From contig DDGE01000030.1 in NCBI GenBank assembly GCA_002337545.1, positions 14,907 to 28,436 on the forward strand: DNA of 13,530 nucleotides. Reading direction: 5' to 3'. A program made the position numbers and the translations under genes. Below the pieces are notes generated by a model. The model saw only the letters and a program-made list of their open reading frames with translations, was not told the DNA's origin and did no database searches. Within the stretch, counting starts at the first letter, position 1, and every line of letters starts with the position of its first letter. This document shows positions 1-5,402 of this stretch, piece by piece. The DNA is from Phycisphaerales bacterium UBA1910 (lineage in GTDB: Bacteria; Planctomycetota; Phycisphaerae; Phycisphaerales; UBA1924).

Positions 1-1320
1 CTCAAGAACATCACCTCGGGCGCCAACCCCAACCAGATCAAGCGCGGCATCGACATGGCCGTCGCCGCCATGATCGAAGAACTCCACAACATGTCCAAGC
101 CCATCAAGGACTCCAAGGAGATCGCACAGGTCGGCACCTGCTCCGCGAACCAGGACGCGGAGATCGGCAAGATCATCGCCACCGCCATGGACAAGGTCGG
201 CAAGGACGGCGTCATCACCGTCGAAGAGGGCAAGTCCCTCGAAACCGAAGTCGAGCTCGTCGAAGGCATGCAGTTCGACAAGGGCTACCTCTCACCACAC
301 TTCGTCACCAACCCCGCGACGATGGAAGCAGAGCTCGAAAAGCCCTACATCCTCATCCACGAGAAGAAGATCAGCAACGCCAAGGACATCCTCCCCATCC
401 TGGGCAAGGTCGCCGAGAGCGGTAGCCAGCTCCTGATCATCGCCGAGGACATCGACTCCGAAGCACTCGCAACCCTCGTCGTCAACAAGCTCCGCGGCAC
501 CCTCAAGGTCACCGCCGTCAAGGCACCCGGCTTCGGCGACCGCCGCAAGGAAATGCTCCAGGACATCGCCACCCTCACCGGCGGCACCGCCGTCATGGAG
601 GAACTCGGCATCGACCTCGAGAAGCTCGAACTCAACGAGCTCGGCCGTGCCAAGAAGGTCACCGTCTCCAAGGACAACACCATCGTTGTCGAAGGTGCCG
701 GCTCCAGCAGCGACATCAAGGGCCGCATCGACATGATCCGCGCCCAGATCGAGAACTCCTCCTCCGACTACGACCGTGAGAAGCTCGAAGAGCGCCTCGC
801 CAAGCTCGCCGGCGGCGTTGCACAGGTCAATGTCGGCGCCGCAACCGAGGTCGAAATGACCGAGAAGAAGGCCCGCGTCGAAGACGCACTCCACGCCTGC
901 CGCGCCGCAGTCGAGGAAGGCATCCTCCCCGGCGGCGGCACCGCCGTCCTCCGCGCACGCCGCGCACTCGAAGCCATCCGCAAGAAGGCCTCCGGCGACG
1001 AGCGCATCGGGATCGACATCGTCCATCGTGCGGTGTCCGCCCCCGTCAAGCAGATCGCCAAGAACTGCGGCCTCGACGGCTCCGTCATCGCCTCCAAGGT
1101 CGAAGAGAACGACGACAACACCTTCGGCTACAACGCCCTCACCCACGAATACGGCGACCTCGTCGCCATGGGTGTGATCGTGCCGACAAAGGTCGAACGC
1201 GTCGCCCTCCAGAACGCCGCCTCGGTCGCCGGGCTCCTGCTCACCACCGAAGCCGCGATCGTGGAGATCAAGGACAAGCCCGTGGGTGCTGGGCACTCGG
1301 GCGAGGACTTTGATTACTAA
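1..1320 (+). CDS. groEL: Chaperonin GroEL (Hsp60), 5'-truncated by the window edge
   Basis: ATP-dependent 60 kDa chaperonin that folds proteins in the cytosol as a double heptameric ring with GroES. The frame is open from base 1, so the first ATG at 55 is internal. 439 residues are visible, corresponding to about residue 104 to the end of E. coli GroEL; the N-terminal equatorial segment is off the window. Seen: [48 protein letters not shown] and the family signature [12 protein letters not shown]. The Asp of [11 protein letters not shown] (codon 883-885, fragment residue 295) corresponds to the catalytic Asp398 of E. coli. The C-terminus is [15 protein letters not shown] and lacks the usual GGM repeats, so this may be one of several groEL paralogues, as planctomycetes often carry. 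Identity is certain; the paralogue class is inference. Confidence 0.98.
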   Translation, partial: LKNITSGANPNQIKRGIDMAVAAMIEELHNMSKPIKDSKEIAQVGTCSANQDAEIGKIIATAMDKVGKDGVITVEEGKSLETEVELVEGMQFDKGYLSPHFVTNPATMEAELEKPYILIHEKKISNAKDILPILGKVAESGSQLLIIAEDIDSEALATLVVNKLRGTLKVTAVKAPGFGDRRKEMLQDIATLTGGTAVMEELGIDLEKLELNELGRAKKVTVSKDNTIVVEGAGSSSDIKGRIDMIRAQIENSSSDYDREKLEERLAKLAGGVAQVNVGAATEVEMTEKKARVEDALHACRAAVEEGILPGGGTAVLRARRALEAIRKKASGDERIGIDIVHRAVSAPVKQIAKNCGLDGSVIASKVEENDDNTFGYNALTHEYGDLVAMGVIVPTKVERVALQNAASVAGLLLTTEAAIVEIKDKPVGAGHSGEDFDY

Positions 1321-1360
1321 TTCAATTTGACCGGGCCCTGTCCGGTGGGTAAAACCCTTA

Positions 1361-1388
1361 GGTGCTGCGTGTGAAAGCACGCATCACC
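1361..1388 (+). terminator. Possible groEL terminator hairpin
   Basis: Arms 1361-1371 and 1378-1388 pair over 10 of 11 positions (GGTG, one C.T mismatch, TGCGTG) around a TGAAAG loop. It starts 41 bases after the groEL stop. The 3' tail (CTTTG) is only weakly T-rich, so termination efficiency is uncertain. Smaller pairings (ACCGG/CCGGT at 1330-1346, GGGT/ACCC at 1347-1357) lie just before it. Confidence 0.4.
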
Positions 1389-1453
1389 CTTTGCATGAAT
1401 GATTTAAGTCGAGTCTCTCATTTCGAGAGCAATCACACATGATCCGTACACAC

Positions 1454-1486
1454 AAGGGACGCTTCCTGCTAGGGGGCGTCCCTTTT
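1454..1486 (+). terminator. Rho-independent terminator at the cassette entrance
   Basis: Perfect 9-bp stem AAGGGACGC (1454-1462) with GCGTCCCTT (1476-1484), 13-base loop, ending in TTTT (1483-1486). It is the strongest terminator-like structure after groEL. It finishes 13 bases before the ATG of the next gene and 3 bases before that gene's Shine-Dalgarno. It may insulate the AT-rich cassette from groEL read-through, or act as a leader hairpin that controls cassette expression. Confidence 0.55.
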
Positions 1487-1499
1487 CATGGAGAAGAAT

Positions 1500-2189
1500 A
1501 TGGCGACGAACTTCCCTTATGTCAACACGATTGGTCCATTGCATCAGTTTTTAAAGAAATTGCGCACTCGGTTTCCAGACGTGGTGACAGTAGACACTCT
1601 AAAGAAGCAAGGCATTGCGGCAAAGAATGAGACATACATTATTAATACACTACGTTTTCTTGATTTGATCGATGATGAAGGCAACAAGAATAAGGAGCGG
1701 GCTAGGTTTTTTCAGGCTGGAGATCCTGAATACTCCGCAGGCATGGAGGAAGCTGTAAAGCATGCATATGACGACCTGTTCGATACCAACGGTGACGCAA
1801 CATGGGGCATGTCGAAGCCGGAGCTTGTAACGTTCTTCAGAATGTCTGATGATACCTCTGAGATTGTAGGTCAACGTCAAGCAAGCACTTTTCTCGCTCT
1901 TGCAGCTGAAGCCGGGCATGGCGATATTCCTGATGTGAAAGTTGTCACTGCTTCTAGTTCGGTAACAAAAAAGAAGGCAAAGGGATCGAAGAAAAAGAAA
2001 GTTGTATCAAGCGGCCCCTCTGTGACTTTGGATGGCGCAGGCGGCGGTGGAAAACAAAATCCACTTGGTGATATGTCTTTCTCGTTGCGGATTGAAATGA
2101 ATCTTCCGACTACTGATGACAAGTCGGTATACGATGCATTGTTTACTAGTATAAGGGAGAATTTGATTGAGCCGCATACAAATAACTGA
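1500..2189 (+). CDS. DUF5343 family protein, first gene of an acquired two-gene cassette
   Basis: 229 aa, function unknown. Residues 5-145 fit DUF5343: an opening FPYVNTIGPLHQFLKKL, a winged-helix-like stretch (VTVDTLKKQGIA... TLRFLDLIDDEGN) and an AYDDLF core. A Lys-rich linker (about 156-167, KKKAKGSKKKKV) and Gly-rich stretch follow. The C-terminal block has RIEMNLP and YDALFTSIRENL, a tail form I associate with DUF5343 proteins. The start is set at ATG 1500 by GGAG at 1490-1493, six bases upstream; an ATG at 1488 in the same frame has no such site. The gene is far AT-richer than its neighbours (18 G+C of 60 in 1621-1680, versus 41 of 60 in groEL 541-600). Its 3' end overlaps the next gene by 23 bases. 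A DNA-binding role is inference from the winged-helix look. Confidence 0.85.
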   Translation: MATNFPYVNTIGPLHQFLKKLRTRFPDVVTVDTLKKQGIAAKNETYIINTLRFLDLIDDEGNKNKERARFFQAGDPEYSAGMEEAVKHAYDDLFDTNGDATWGMSKPELVTFFRMSDDTSEIVGQRQASTFLALAAEAGHGDIPDVKVVTASSSVTKKKAKGSKKKKVVSSGPSVTLDGAGGGGKQNPLGDMSFSLRIEMNLPTTDDKSVYDALFTSIRENLIEPHTNN

Positions 2190-2679
2190 TGTTGAGCTGA
2201 TCGCTAGAAAGGCGATTAGCTATACGGATGCCGATCAGGTGCATGACGAAGATGTGCATCCGTTCGTGAGGCGAAATATTCAGGATTTGCCATCCAGAGT
2301 AAAATTTTTGTTTGACAACGCGGCTTACGAAGAAGCGTCGTTTAAGGCGTACACATATTTAGAGAAATTTGTAAGTGAGCAATCGGGCATCGAAGATTTT
2401 GGGCGTTCCTTGATGATGGCGGCGTTTAAAGAATCAGATCCAAAAATTCAGATAGCTGACACTACTACGAAAACTGGTGTTAATCAGCAGGAGGGAATGA
2501 AGTATCTGGCTGCCGGAGGAGTAATGTATATTCGAAACCCGCGTGGTCACGAAATTAGCTTGGGTGATTCTCCAGATGACTGCCTAAACTTCTTGTCGAT
2601 GATTTCTACCTTGTTGCGTGAGATTAAGAAAGGCATAAAGGCGACTACATTGGCAAAGAGTCTGCAATCTAGTGGGTAA
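2167..2679 (+). CDS. TIGR02391 (Ymh) family protein with HEPN-type R-x4-H motif
   Basis: 170 aa. Family features seen: VHPFVRRNIQDL (30-41), the LFDNAAYEEASFKAY helix (48-62), GRSLMMAAF (79-87), and YIRNPRGHE (121-129) followed by a C-terminal helical SMISTLLREI. R123 and H128 form R-x4-H, the catalytic signature of HEPN ribonucleases. TIGR02391/Hypoth_Ymh proteins are rare and scattered, and commonly lie in prophage and restriction-modification contexts. The start is TTG at 2167, with AAGGGAGA (2153-2160) about seven bases upstream; no ATG lies near. It overlaps the DUF5343 gene by 23 bases in another frame, so the two are surely co-transcribed and probably translationally coupled. Low G+C is shared with its partner. 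RNase activity is inference from the motif only. Confidence 0.85.
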   Translation: MSRIQITDVELIARKAISYTDADQVHDEDVHPFVRRNIQDLPSRVKFLFDNAAYEEASFKAYTYLEKFVSEQSGIEDFGRSLMMAAFKESDPKIQIADTTTKTGVNQQEGMKYLAAGGVMYIRNPRGHEISLGDSPDDCLNFLSMISTLLREIKKGIKATTLAKSLQSSG

Positions 2680-2682
2680 TTC

Positions 2683-2768
2683 AGGGTGCCATGCTTGTGC
2701 CGGGTGCCCTCCTCCCCCTCTTTTTTGCCCTCCTTCGACTCAACGAGCGAAGGAGGCCAAAGTGCAGC
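2683..2768. repeat. Dispersed GGGTGCC hairpin repeat, copy 1
   Basis: Two GGGTGCC boxes (2684-2690 and 2702-2708), then a hairpin CCTCCTTCG (2729-2737) with CGAAGGAGG (2748-2756) and the tail CCAAAGTGCAGCC. The same layout recurs at 2784-2846 and 3657-3725. It begins four bases after the stop of the TIGR02391 gene, so it may also serve as that transcript's 3' hairpin. Confidence 0.75.
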
Positions 2769-2783
2769 CGGATCCGATTCGCC

Positions 2784-2846
2784 AGCCGGGTGCCCTCCAT
2801 CCGTGCTCTCCTTCGCCTCAAAGGGCGAAGGAGGCCAAAGTGCAAC
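2784..2846. repeat. Dispersed GGGTGCC hairpin repeat, copy 2
   Basis: GCCGGGTGCCCTCC (2785-2798) leads into a perfect 10-bp stem CTCCTTCGCC (2808-2817) with GGCGAAGGAG (2824-2833), loop TCAAAG, then GCCAAAGTGCAACC. The loop differs from copy 1 while the stem and flanks are kept, as expected for REP-like or palindromic extragenic elements. Confidence 0.75.
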
Positions 2847-2858
2847 CAATCCCGCATC

Positions 2859-2870
2859 TATAATCTGCCA
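2859..2870 (+). promoter_or_regulatory. -10 element TATAAT placed for a leaderless transcript
   Basis: Perfect consensus TATAAT at 2859-2864 ends five bases before the ATG at 2870. Transcription would start at or next to the A of the start codon. No Shine-Dalgarno is visible and no good -35 box is seen; the upstream sequence is the copy-2 repeat. Confidence 0.5.
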
Positions 2871-3151
2871 TGCTCGACCCCAAGGTATCAAGCCTTATTG
2901 ATCAGGCCTTCTCGGAGGCAGATCGACCAAATGCCCGAGCAGCACTCGAATCTTGTGACCCCGCGTGGGCATGGAATCACGAGAATCTCATGATCCGTTG
3001 CCAGATCGCGGCTATCGCGGCTTCCCGCGGCAATCTCAACACCCTCCTCTCTGTGCTCATTACTTTCGAAACAGACTTCCGTGACCTCCTCGTTGGCGCT
3101 GGCTTCGCCCACGATACTGAGAAGCATCTCACCTGGACACCCGACTGGTGA
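2870..3151 (+). CDS. Small hypothetical protein, 93 aa
   Basis: Soluble, mostly helical-looking protein of unknown function. The C-terminal part reads FETDFRDLLVGAGFAHDTEKHLTW, with its core in two pieces, FRDLLVGAGFA and HDTEKHLTW. It resembles small uncharacterised bacterial proteins with an 'RDLLVAAGF...H..W' ending, but I cannot name a family. No signal peptide or membrane segment is seen. Codon use is GC-rich like the chromosome and unlike the AT-rich cassette upstream, so it is probably not part of that cassette. The start is the first ATG, five bases after a TATAAT box, which suggests leaderless expression. An 8-bp hairpin follows the stop. Confidence 0.7.
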   Translation: MLDPKVSSLIDQAFSEADRPNARAALESCDPAWAWNHENLMIRCQIAAIAASRGNLNTLLSVLITFETDFRDLLVGAGFAHDTEKHLTWTPDW

Positions 3152-3176
3152 CAACCACACCCTCCCCAAGAGGGGC

Positions 3177-3198
3177 TGCAGGGGACCCCTCCCCTGCA
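3177..3198. terminator. Hairpin after the 93-aa gene
   Basis: Perfect 8-bp stem TGCAGGGG (3177-3184) with CCCCTGCA (3191-3198), loop ACCCCT. It lies 25 bases past the stop at 3151. No T-tract follows, so it is a weak intrinsic terminator candidate or an RNA-end stabiliser. Confidence 0.35.
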
Positions 3199-3247
3199 TA
3201 CGCAAATACCAAGGTACTCTTGAGCCCTAGACTCATTCGGAGTACAC

Positions 3248-3643
3248 ATGGCCAGAAAGGCAAACCCACAACGAGCATCCCGCCCTTGGGCGATCTCGAT
3301 GTGCATCACCGCCATGCACTGGGGGAACCTGTTGGGGATGTTCGGCCATCTCACCATCCACGATGGCAAGCTCCTGATTTCAACGGATCGGCACAACAGA
3401 CTGGAATACCTCCAGCTCCCCACAGGACTCACGACGGCCTACGCGATCCTCTCCGTCATCGGCTGGCTGAGTATCCCTGTCATGCTGATCAGTCTGGTCT
3501 ACATCCGTGAGAACTTCAACTACACCGATCAGCGATTCAAGAAACGAGCCGGCATCGCCTTCTTCGGTGCCGGCATCGCGTTCATCCTCGGCATCCTGAT
3601 CGGCAGGTTCTTCGAAGGATTCACAGTGCCATACACACCATAG
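3248..3643 (+). CDS. Small integral membrane protein, 131 aa
   Basis: Unknown function. Three hydrophobic segments are visible: about 14-35 (AISMCITAMHWGNLLGMF), 60-86 (TAYAILSVIGWLSIPVMLIS) and 101-122 (GIAFFGAGIAFILGILIG). The N-terminal 13 residues are basic (MARKANPQRASRP), as is the 96-100 loop (RFKKR) before the last helix. CGGAG at 3238-3242, five bases before the ATG, supports the start. It stands alone between repeat copies 2 and 3, with no operon partner. I recognise no Pfam family; the topology is inferred from hydrophobicity only. Overlapping frames at 3148-3510 are shadows. Confidence 0.7.
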   Translation: MARKANPQRASRPWAISMCITAMHWGNLLGMFGHLTIHDGKLLISTDRHNRLEYLQLPTGLTTAYAILSVIGWLSIPVMLISLVYIRENFNYTDQRFKKRAGIAFFGAGIAFILGILIGRFFEGFTVPYTP

Positions 3644-3656
3644 ATCATCCCCGAAT

Positions 3657-3725
3657 CGCCGGGTGCCCTCTTTCTCCCATTCCGTGCCCACCTTCGACCG
3701 AAGAGCGAAGGAGGGCACAGTCGCA
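3657..3725. repeat. Dispersed GGGTGCC hairpin repeat, copy 3
   Basis: CGCCGGGTGCCCTC (3657-3670) precedes a long stem: GTGCCCACCTTCG (3684-3696) with CGAAGGAGGGCAC (3706-3718), 12 of 13 positions pairing. This copy has the longest arms, and its right arm keeps the CGAAGGAGG core of copies 1 and 2. It begins just after the stop of the membrane-protein gene (3643). Confidence 0.75.
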
Positions 3726-3832
3726 TCTTCCTCCCCTGCACCGGCAAACCCCTCCGCCCCTTTCCCGACCCCCGAAAACGCAACTTCCACCAAACCCGCG
3801 GCCACCGCTACTCCTTCGACACCTGATCCACC

Positions 3833-3872
3833 CGCCGGGTGCCATGCAGGCGGCGAAGTCTCCTGCATCGCC
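3833..3872. repeat. Partial GGGTGCC repeat with a different hairpin, copy 4
   Basis: GCCGGGTGCCATGC (3834-3847) matches the boxes in copy 1. Here the hairpin is ATGCAGG (3844-3850) with CCTGCAT (3862-3868), extended by two pairs after a C.C mismatch. The stretch 3725-3960 otherwise holds no convincing gene; reading frames there are proline/serine-rich and look spurious. Confidence 0.45.
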
Positions 3873-3901
3873 TTGCGTTCGTCCAAGCGCATGCAAGAGC
3901 C

Positions 3902-3927
3902 AAAGACGCCACCCGCATGCCGTCTTT
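3902..3927 (-). terminator. Hairpin downstream of the PEP-CTERM gene
   Basis: AAAGACG (3902-3908) pairs with CGTCTTT (3921-3927) over 7 bp. On the minus strand it lies 46 bases after the stop at 3973 and its descending arm ends in CTTTGG. It is a plausible but weak terminator, and could equally be part of the neighbouring repeat cluster. Confidence 0.35.
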
Positions 3928-3972
3928 CCCATTGCTTACTTGAGATGTTCGTCTCCGCTCCGACCCGTGGCT

Positions 3973-4752
3973 TTATCGCCGACGCCGACGCGTCGCCACA
4001 AGGCCGCCGATCCCAAGCACCGCCACGCCGGCAGGCGCGGGGACAAGCGTCACCGTCAGCGCCCCAGCCGGGAAGTAGTCGTTGCCGTCAAAGACATCGT
4101 CGAGGTGGAAGATGAACGCCGAGCCGTCGGCAAAGTGCCCTTCAAGAACCATGCCGCGTACATCCACGACCGTGGTCACGCCGTACTCGAGATCCAGCAC
4201 CGTGCCATCACCAAGCTCGGCATCGGTCACAAAGAGATTCGCCACCGAGCCCGACTCGACACTCAGCGTGTTGGTGATGAGATCAGCGCCGACATTGCTG
4301 CCGCTGATGTTGAGCACGCTGTTGTTTGTCGCGACGAGGTAGTTGCCCAGGTCACCGCCCGTGATATTCAGCACCGCGTTGTCGGCCTGAATAATGTCCG
4401 TGAAGGTGCCCCCGTGGATGTTGAGCTCGCTGCCCGAGAGCGGCAGAACGAAGTCGCCGATCTGCCCGCCATGGATATTGACAACGCCGCCATGATCGAT
4501 GAGCAGATTGTCACTGACCGTCCCGCTGTACACATTGAGCTCACCACCGAACGCGACGAGGAATCCGCTGGGAAGCACGCCGGAATCGAAGACATTCAAC
4601 TGCGTCGTCTCGCCAACCACACCACCGATGCGATCATTCGCCGGCACGGGGTCCGGCGGAATATTGATCACATGCGTGAAATCACCAGCCGATGCGCAGG
4701 CCGCGAACGCCCCGCAAGCAATGACGAGAACAGAACCATTCCATGTATTCAT
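3973..4752 (-). CDS. Secreted beta-helix-like protein with PEP-CTERM-type C-terminus
   Basis: 259 aa, exported and probably cell-surface. Residues 1-23 form a signal peptide (VLVIACGAFAACASAG). From residue 52 an (L/V)N(I/V)..G motif recurs at 52, 72, 91, 110, 128 and 147, a 18-20-residue period typical of right-handed parallel beta-helix turns. The end (237-259) is VPAPAG, then a hydrophobic stretch and RRRRR: the PEP-CTERM variant used by Phycisphaerae for exosortase-type sorting. The start is ATG 4752, with AAGAGGGG seven bases upstream; the frame runs 18 codons further but without a ribosome site. A sigma70-like promoter lies at 4831-4859. The gene stands alone. A carbohydrate or surface-layer role is possible; no catalytic residues are recognised. 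Confidence 0.9.
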   Translation of the reverse strand: MNTWNGSVLVIACGAFAACASAGDFTHVINIPPDPVPANDRIGGVVGETTQLNVFDSGVLPSGFLVAFGGELNVYSGTVSDNLLIDHGGVVNIHGGQIGDFVLPLSGSELNIHGGTFTDIIQADNAVLNITGGDLGNYLVATNNSVLNISGSNVGADLITNTLSVESGSVANLFVTDAELGDGTVLDLEYGVTTVVDVRGMVLEGHFADGSAFIFHLDDVFDGNDYFPAGALTVTLVPAPAGVAVLGIGGLVATRRRRR

Positions 4753-4830
4753 CTTGACGCCCCTCTTGCTGCATACAAAACAAATCCCCTGCGACAAGCG
4801 TGGCATCAGTCAAAGGTATGCGACTGTGAA

Positions 4831-4859
4831 AATATAACCCACAGAACGGGGGGGATCAA
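4831..4859 (-). promoter_or_regulatory. Sigma70-type promoter for the PEP-CTERM gene
   Basis: On the minus strand TTGATC (4859-4854) and TATATT (4836-4831) are separated by exactly 17 bases. The predicted start near 4824 gives a leader of about 70 bases before ATG 4752. Confidence 0.65.
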
Positions 4860-4986
4860 CTAATTTTTGATTTCGACGGAGTGGCCCGATGGAGCCCCCC
4901 GGCCCCTACGGGATCAAAGCAACAGGCCACCCGTACCAACACCCCTCCGCCCCTTCCGCCTCCCCCGCGAACCTCTTCCCCCCACG

Positions 4987-5045
4987 CGCATCGCACGATC
5001 TGTGCGCAAATCCATCGCGCATCTCACGCTTTGTGCGCAACATCC
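4987..5045. repeat. Two-copy direct repeat with 31-bp period
   Basis: Units 4987-5013 and 5018-5045 share CGCATC-CACG-T-TGTGCGCAA-ATCC, with three substitutions and one inserted base. Each contains the palindrome TGCGCA. Start-to-start spacing is 31 bases, close to three helical turns, so a protein bound to both would sit on the same DNA face. The repeat lies 22 bases before a promoter-like pair. Confidence 0.65.
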
Positions 5046-5066
5046 GTGCACTACCCCACACCAAGC

Positions 5067-5094
5067 TTGTGCCGACGATGAAACATGCGACAAT
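5067..5094 (+). promoter_or_regulatory. Candidate promoter upstream of the lipoprotein region
   Basis: TTGTGC (5067-5072), a 16-base spacer and GACAAT (5089-5094). Both boxes match sigma70 consensus only partly. If used, the transcript would have a leader of about 300 bases containing the 5167-5239 structure. Confidence 0.3.
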
Positions 5095-5166
5095 TCCCGC
5101 ATGATCATCAACACACAACAATCGAACAAGCCCGATTCCACTCGCCTTTCACGCTCTTCCTTTTGT

Positions 5167-5239
5167 GCCTCCCCCGTCTGTCGCAGATCCGCCTCTGGCG
5201 GAACGGGTGAGGTGTTGACGCAGCAATCGGAGGGGAGGC
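5167..5239. repeat. 73-bp palindromic element with terminal inverted repeats
   Basis: The ends GCCTCCCC (5167-5174) and GGGGAGGC (5232-5239) are perfect inverted repeats. Inside, CCTCCCCCGT (5168-5177) can instead pair with ACGGGTGAGG (5203-5212), 9 of 10 positions, enclosing CTG-TCG-CAG (5178-5186) and TCCGCC-TCT-GGCGGA (5188-5202). That fold is a three-way junction. It may be an extragenic palindromic or MITE-like element, or a structured leader. Confidence 0.55.
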
Positions 5240-5402
5240 TTCTCTCATCACCCATCCACCCTCGACCGTGTCCTCCAACAAACCTCGCCCCGATCATCCC
5301 AAATCCATCGCCCTCGACGCGATCAATCCAAGATTGCATCCCTTTCGCAACCATCCCGGTATACCTCACCGGGTCGGAGTTATCTCTCACAGGAAGGAAA
5401 CC

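Larger units (their letters stand above)
4862..5402. other. Gene-poor stretch between the PEP-CTERM and lipoprotein genes
   Basis: No convincing protein gene is seen. Reading frames on both strands are proline-, serine- and arginine-rich and match no known protein. The stretch holds a two-copy direct repeat (4987-5045), a promoter-like pair (5067-5094), a 73-bp element with terminal inverted repeats (5167-5239) and a small hairpin CCCGGT/ACCGGG (5355-5373) ahead of the lipoprotein ribosome site. It is probably the control region of the lipoprotein gene plus extragenic repeats. Confidence 0.5.

Noticed and set aside
292..1380. 362-residue open frame on the minus strand
   Set aside because: It is exactly antisense to groEL; its Gly/Asp/Val-rich translation is typical of a shadow frame in GC-rich codons.
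1439..1630. 63-residue frame starting before the terminator hairpin
   Set aside because: It overlaps the well-supported DUF5343 gene in another frame and reads through the hairpin.
3844..4863. 339-residue open frame on the plus strand
   Set aside because: It is antisense to the PEP-CTERM gene, which has a signal peptide, periodic repeats, sorting tail, ribosome site and promoter; the plus frame has none.
4987..5045. CRISPR array
   Set aside because: Only two imperfect units with a 4-base gap and no cas genes; a tandem regulatory or slippage repeat is more likely.
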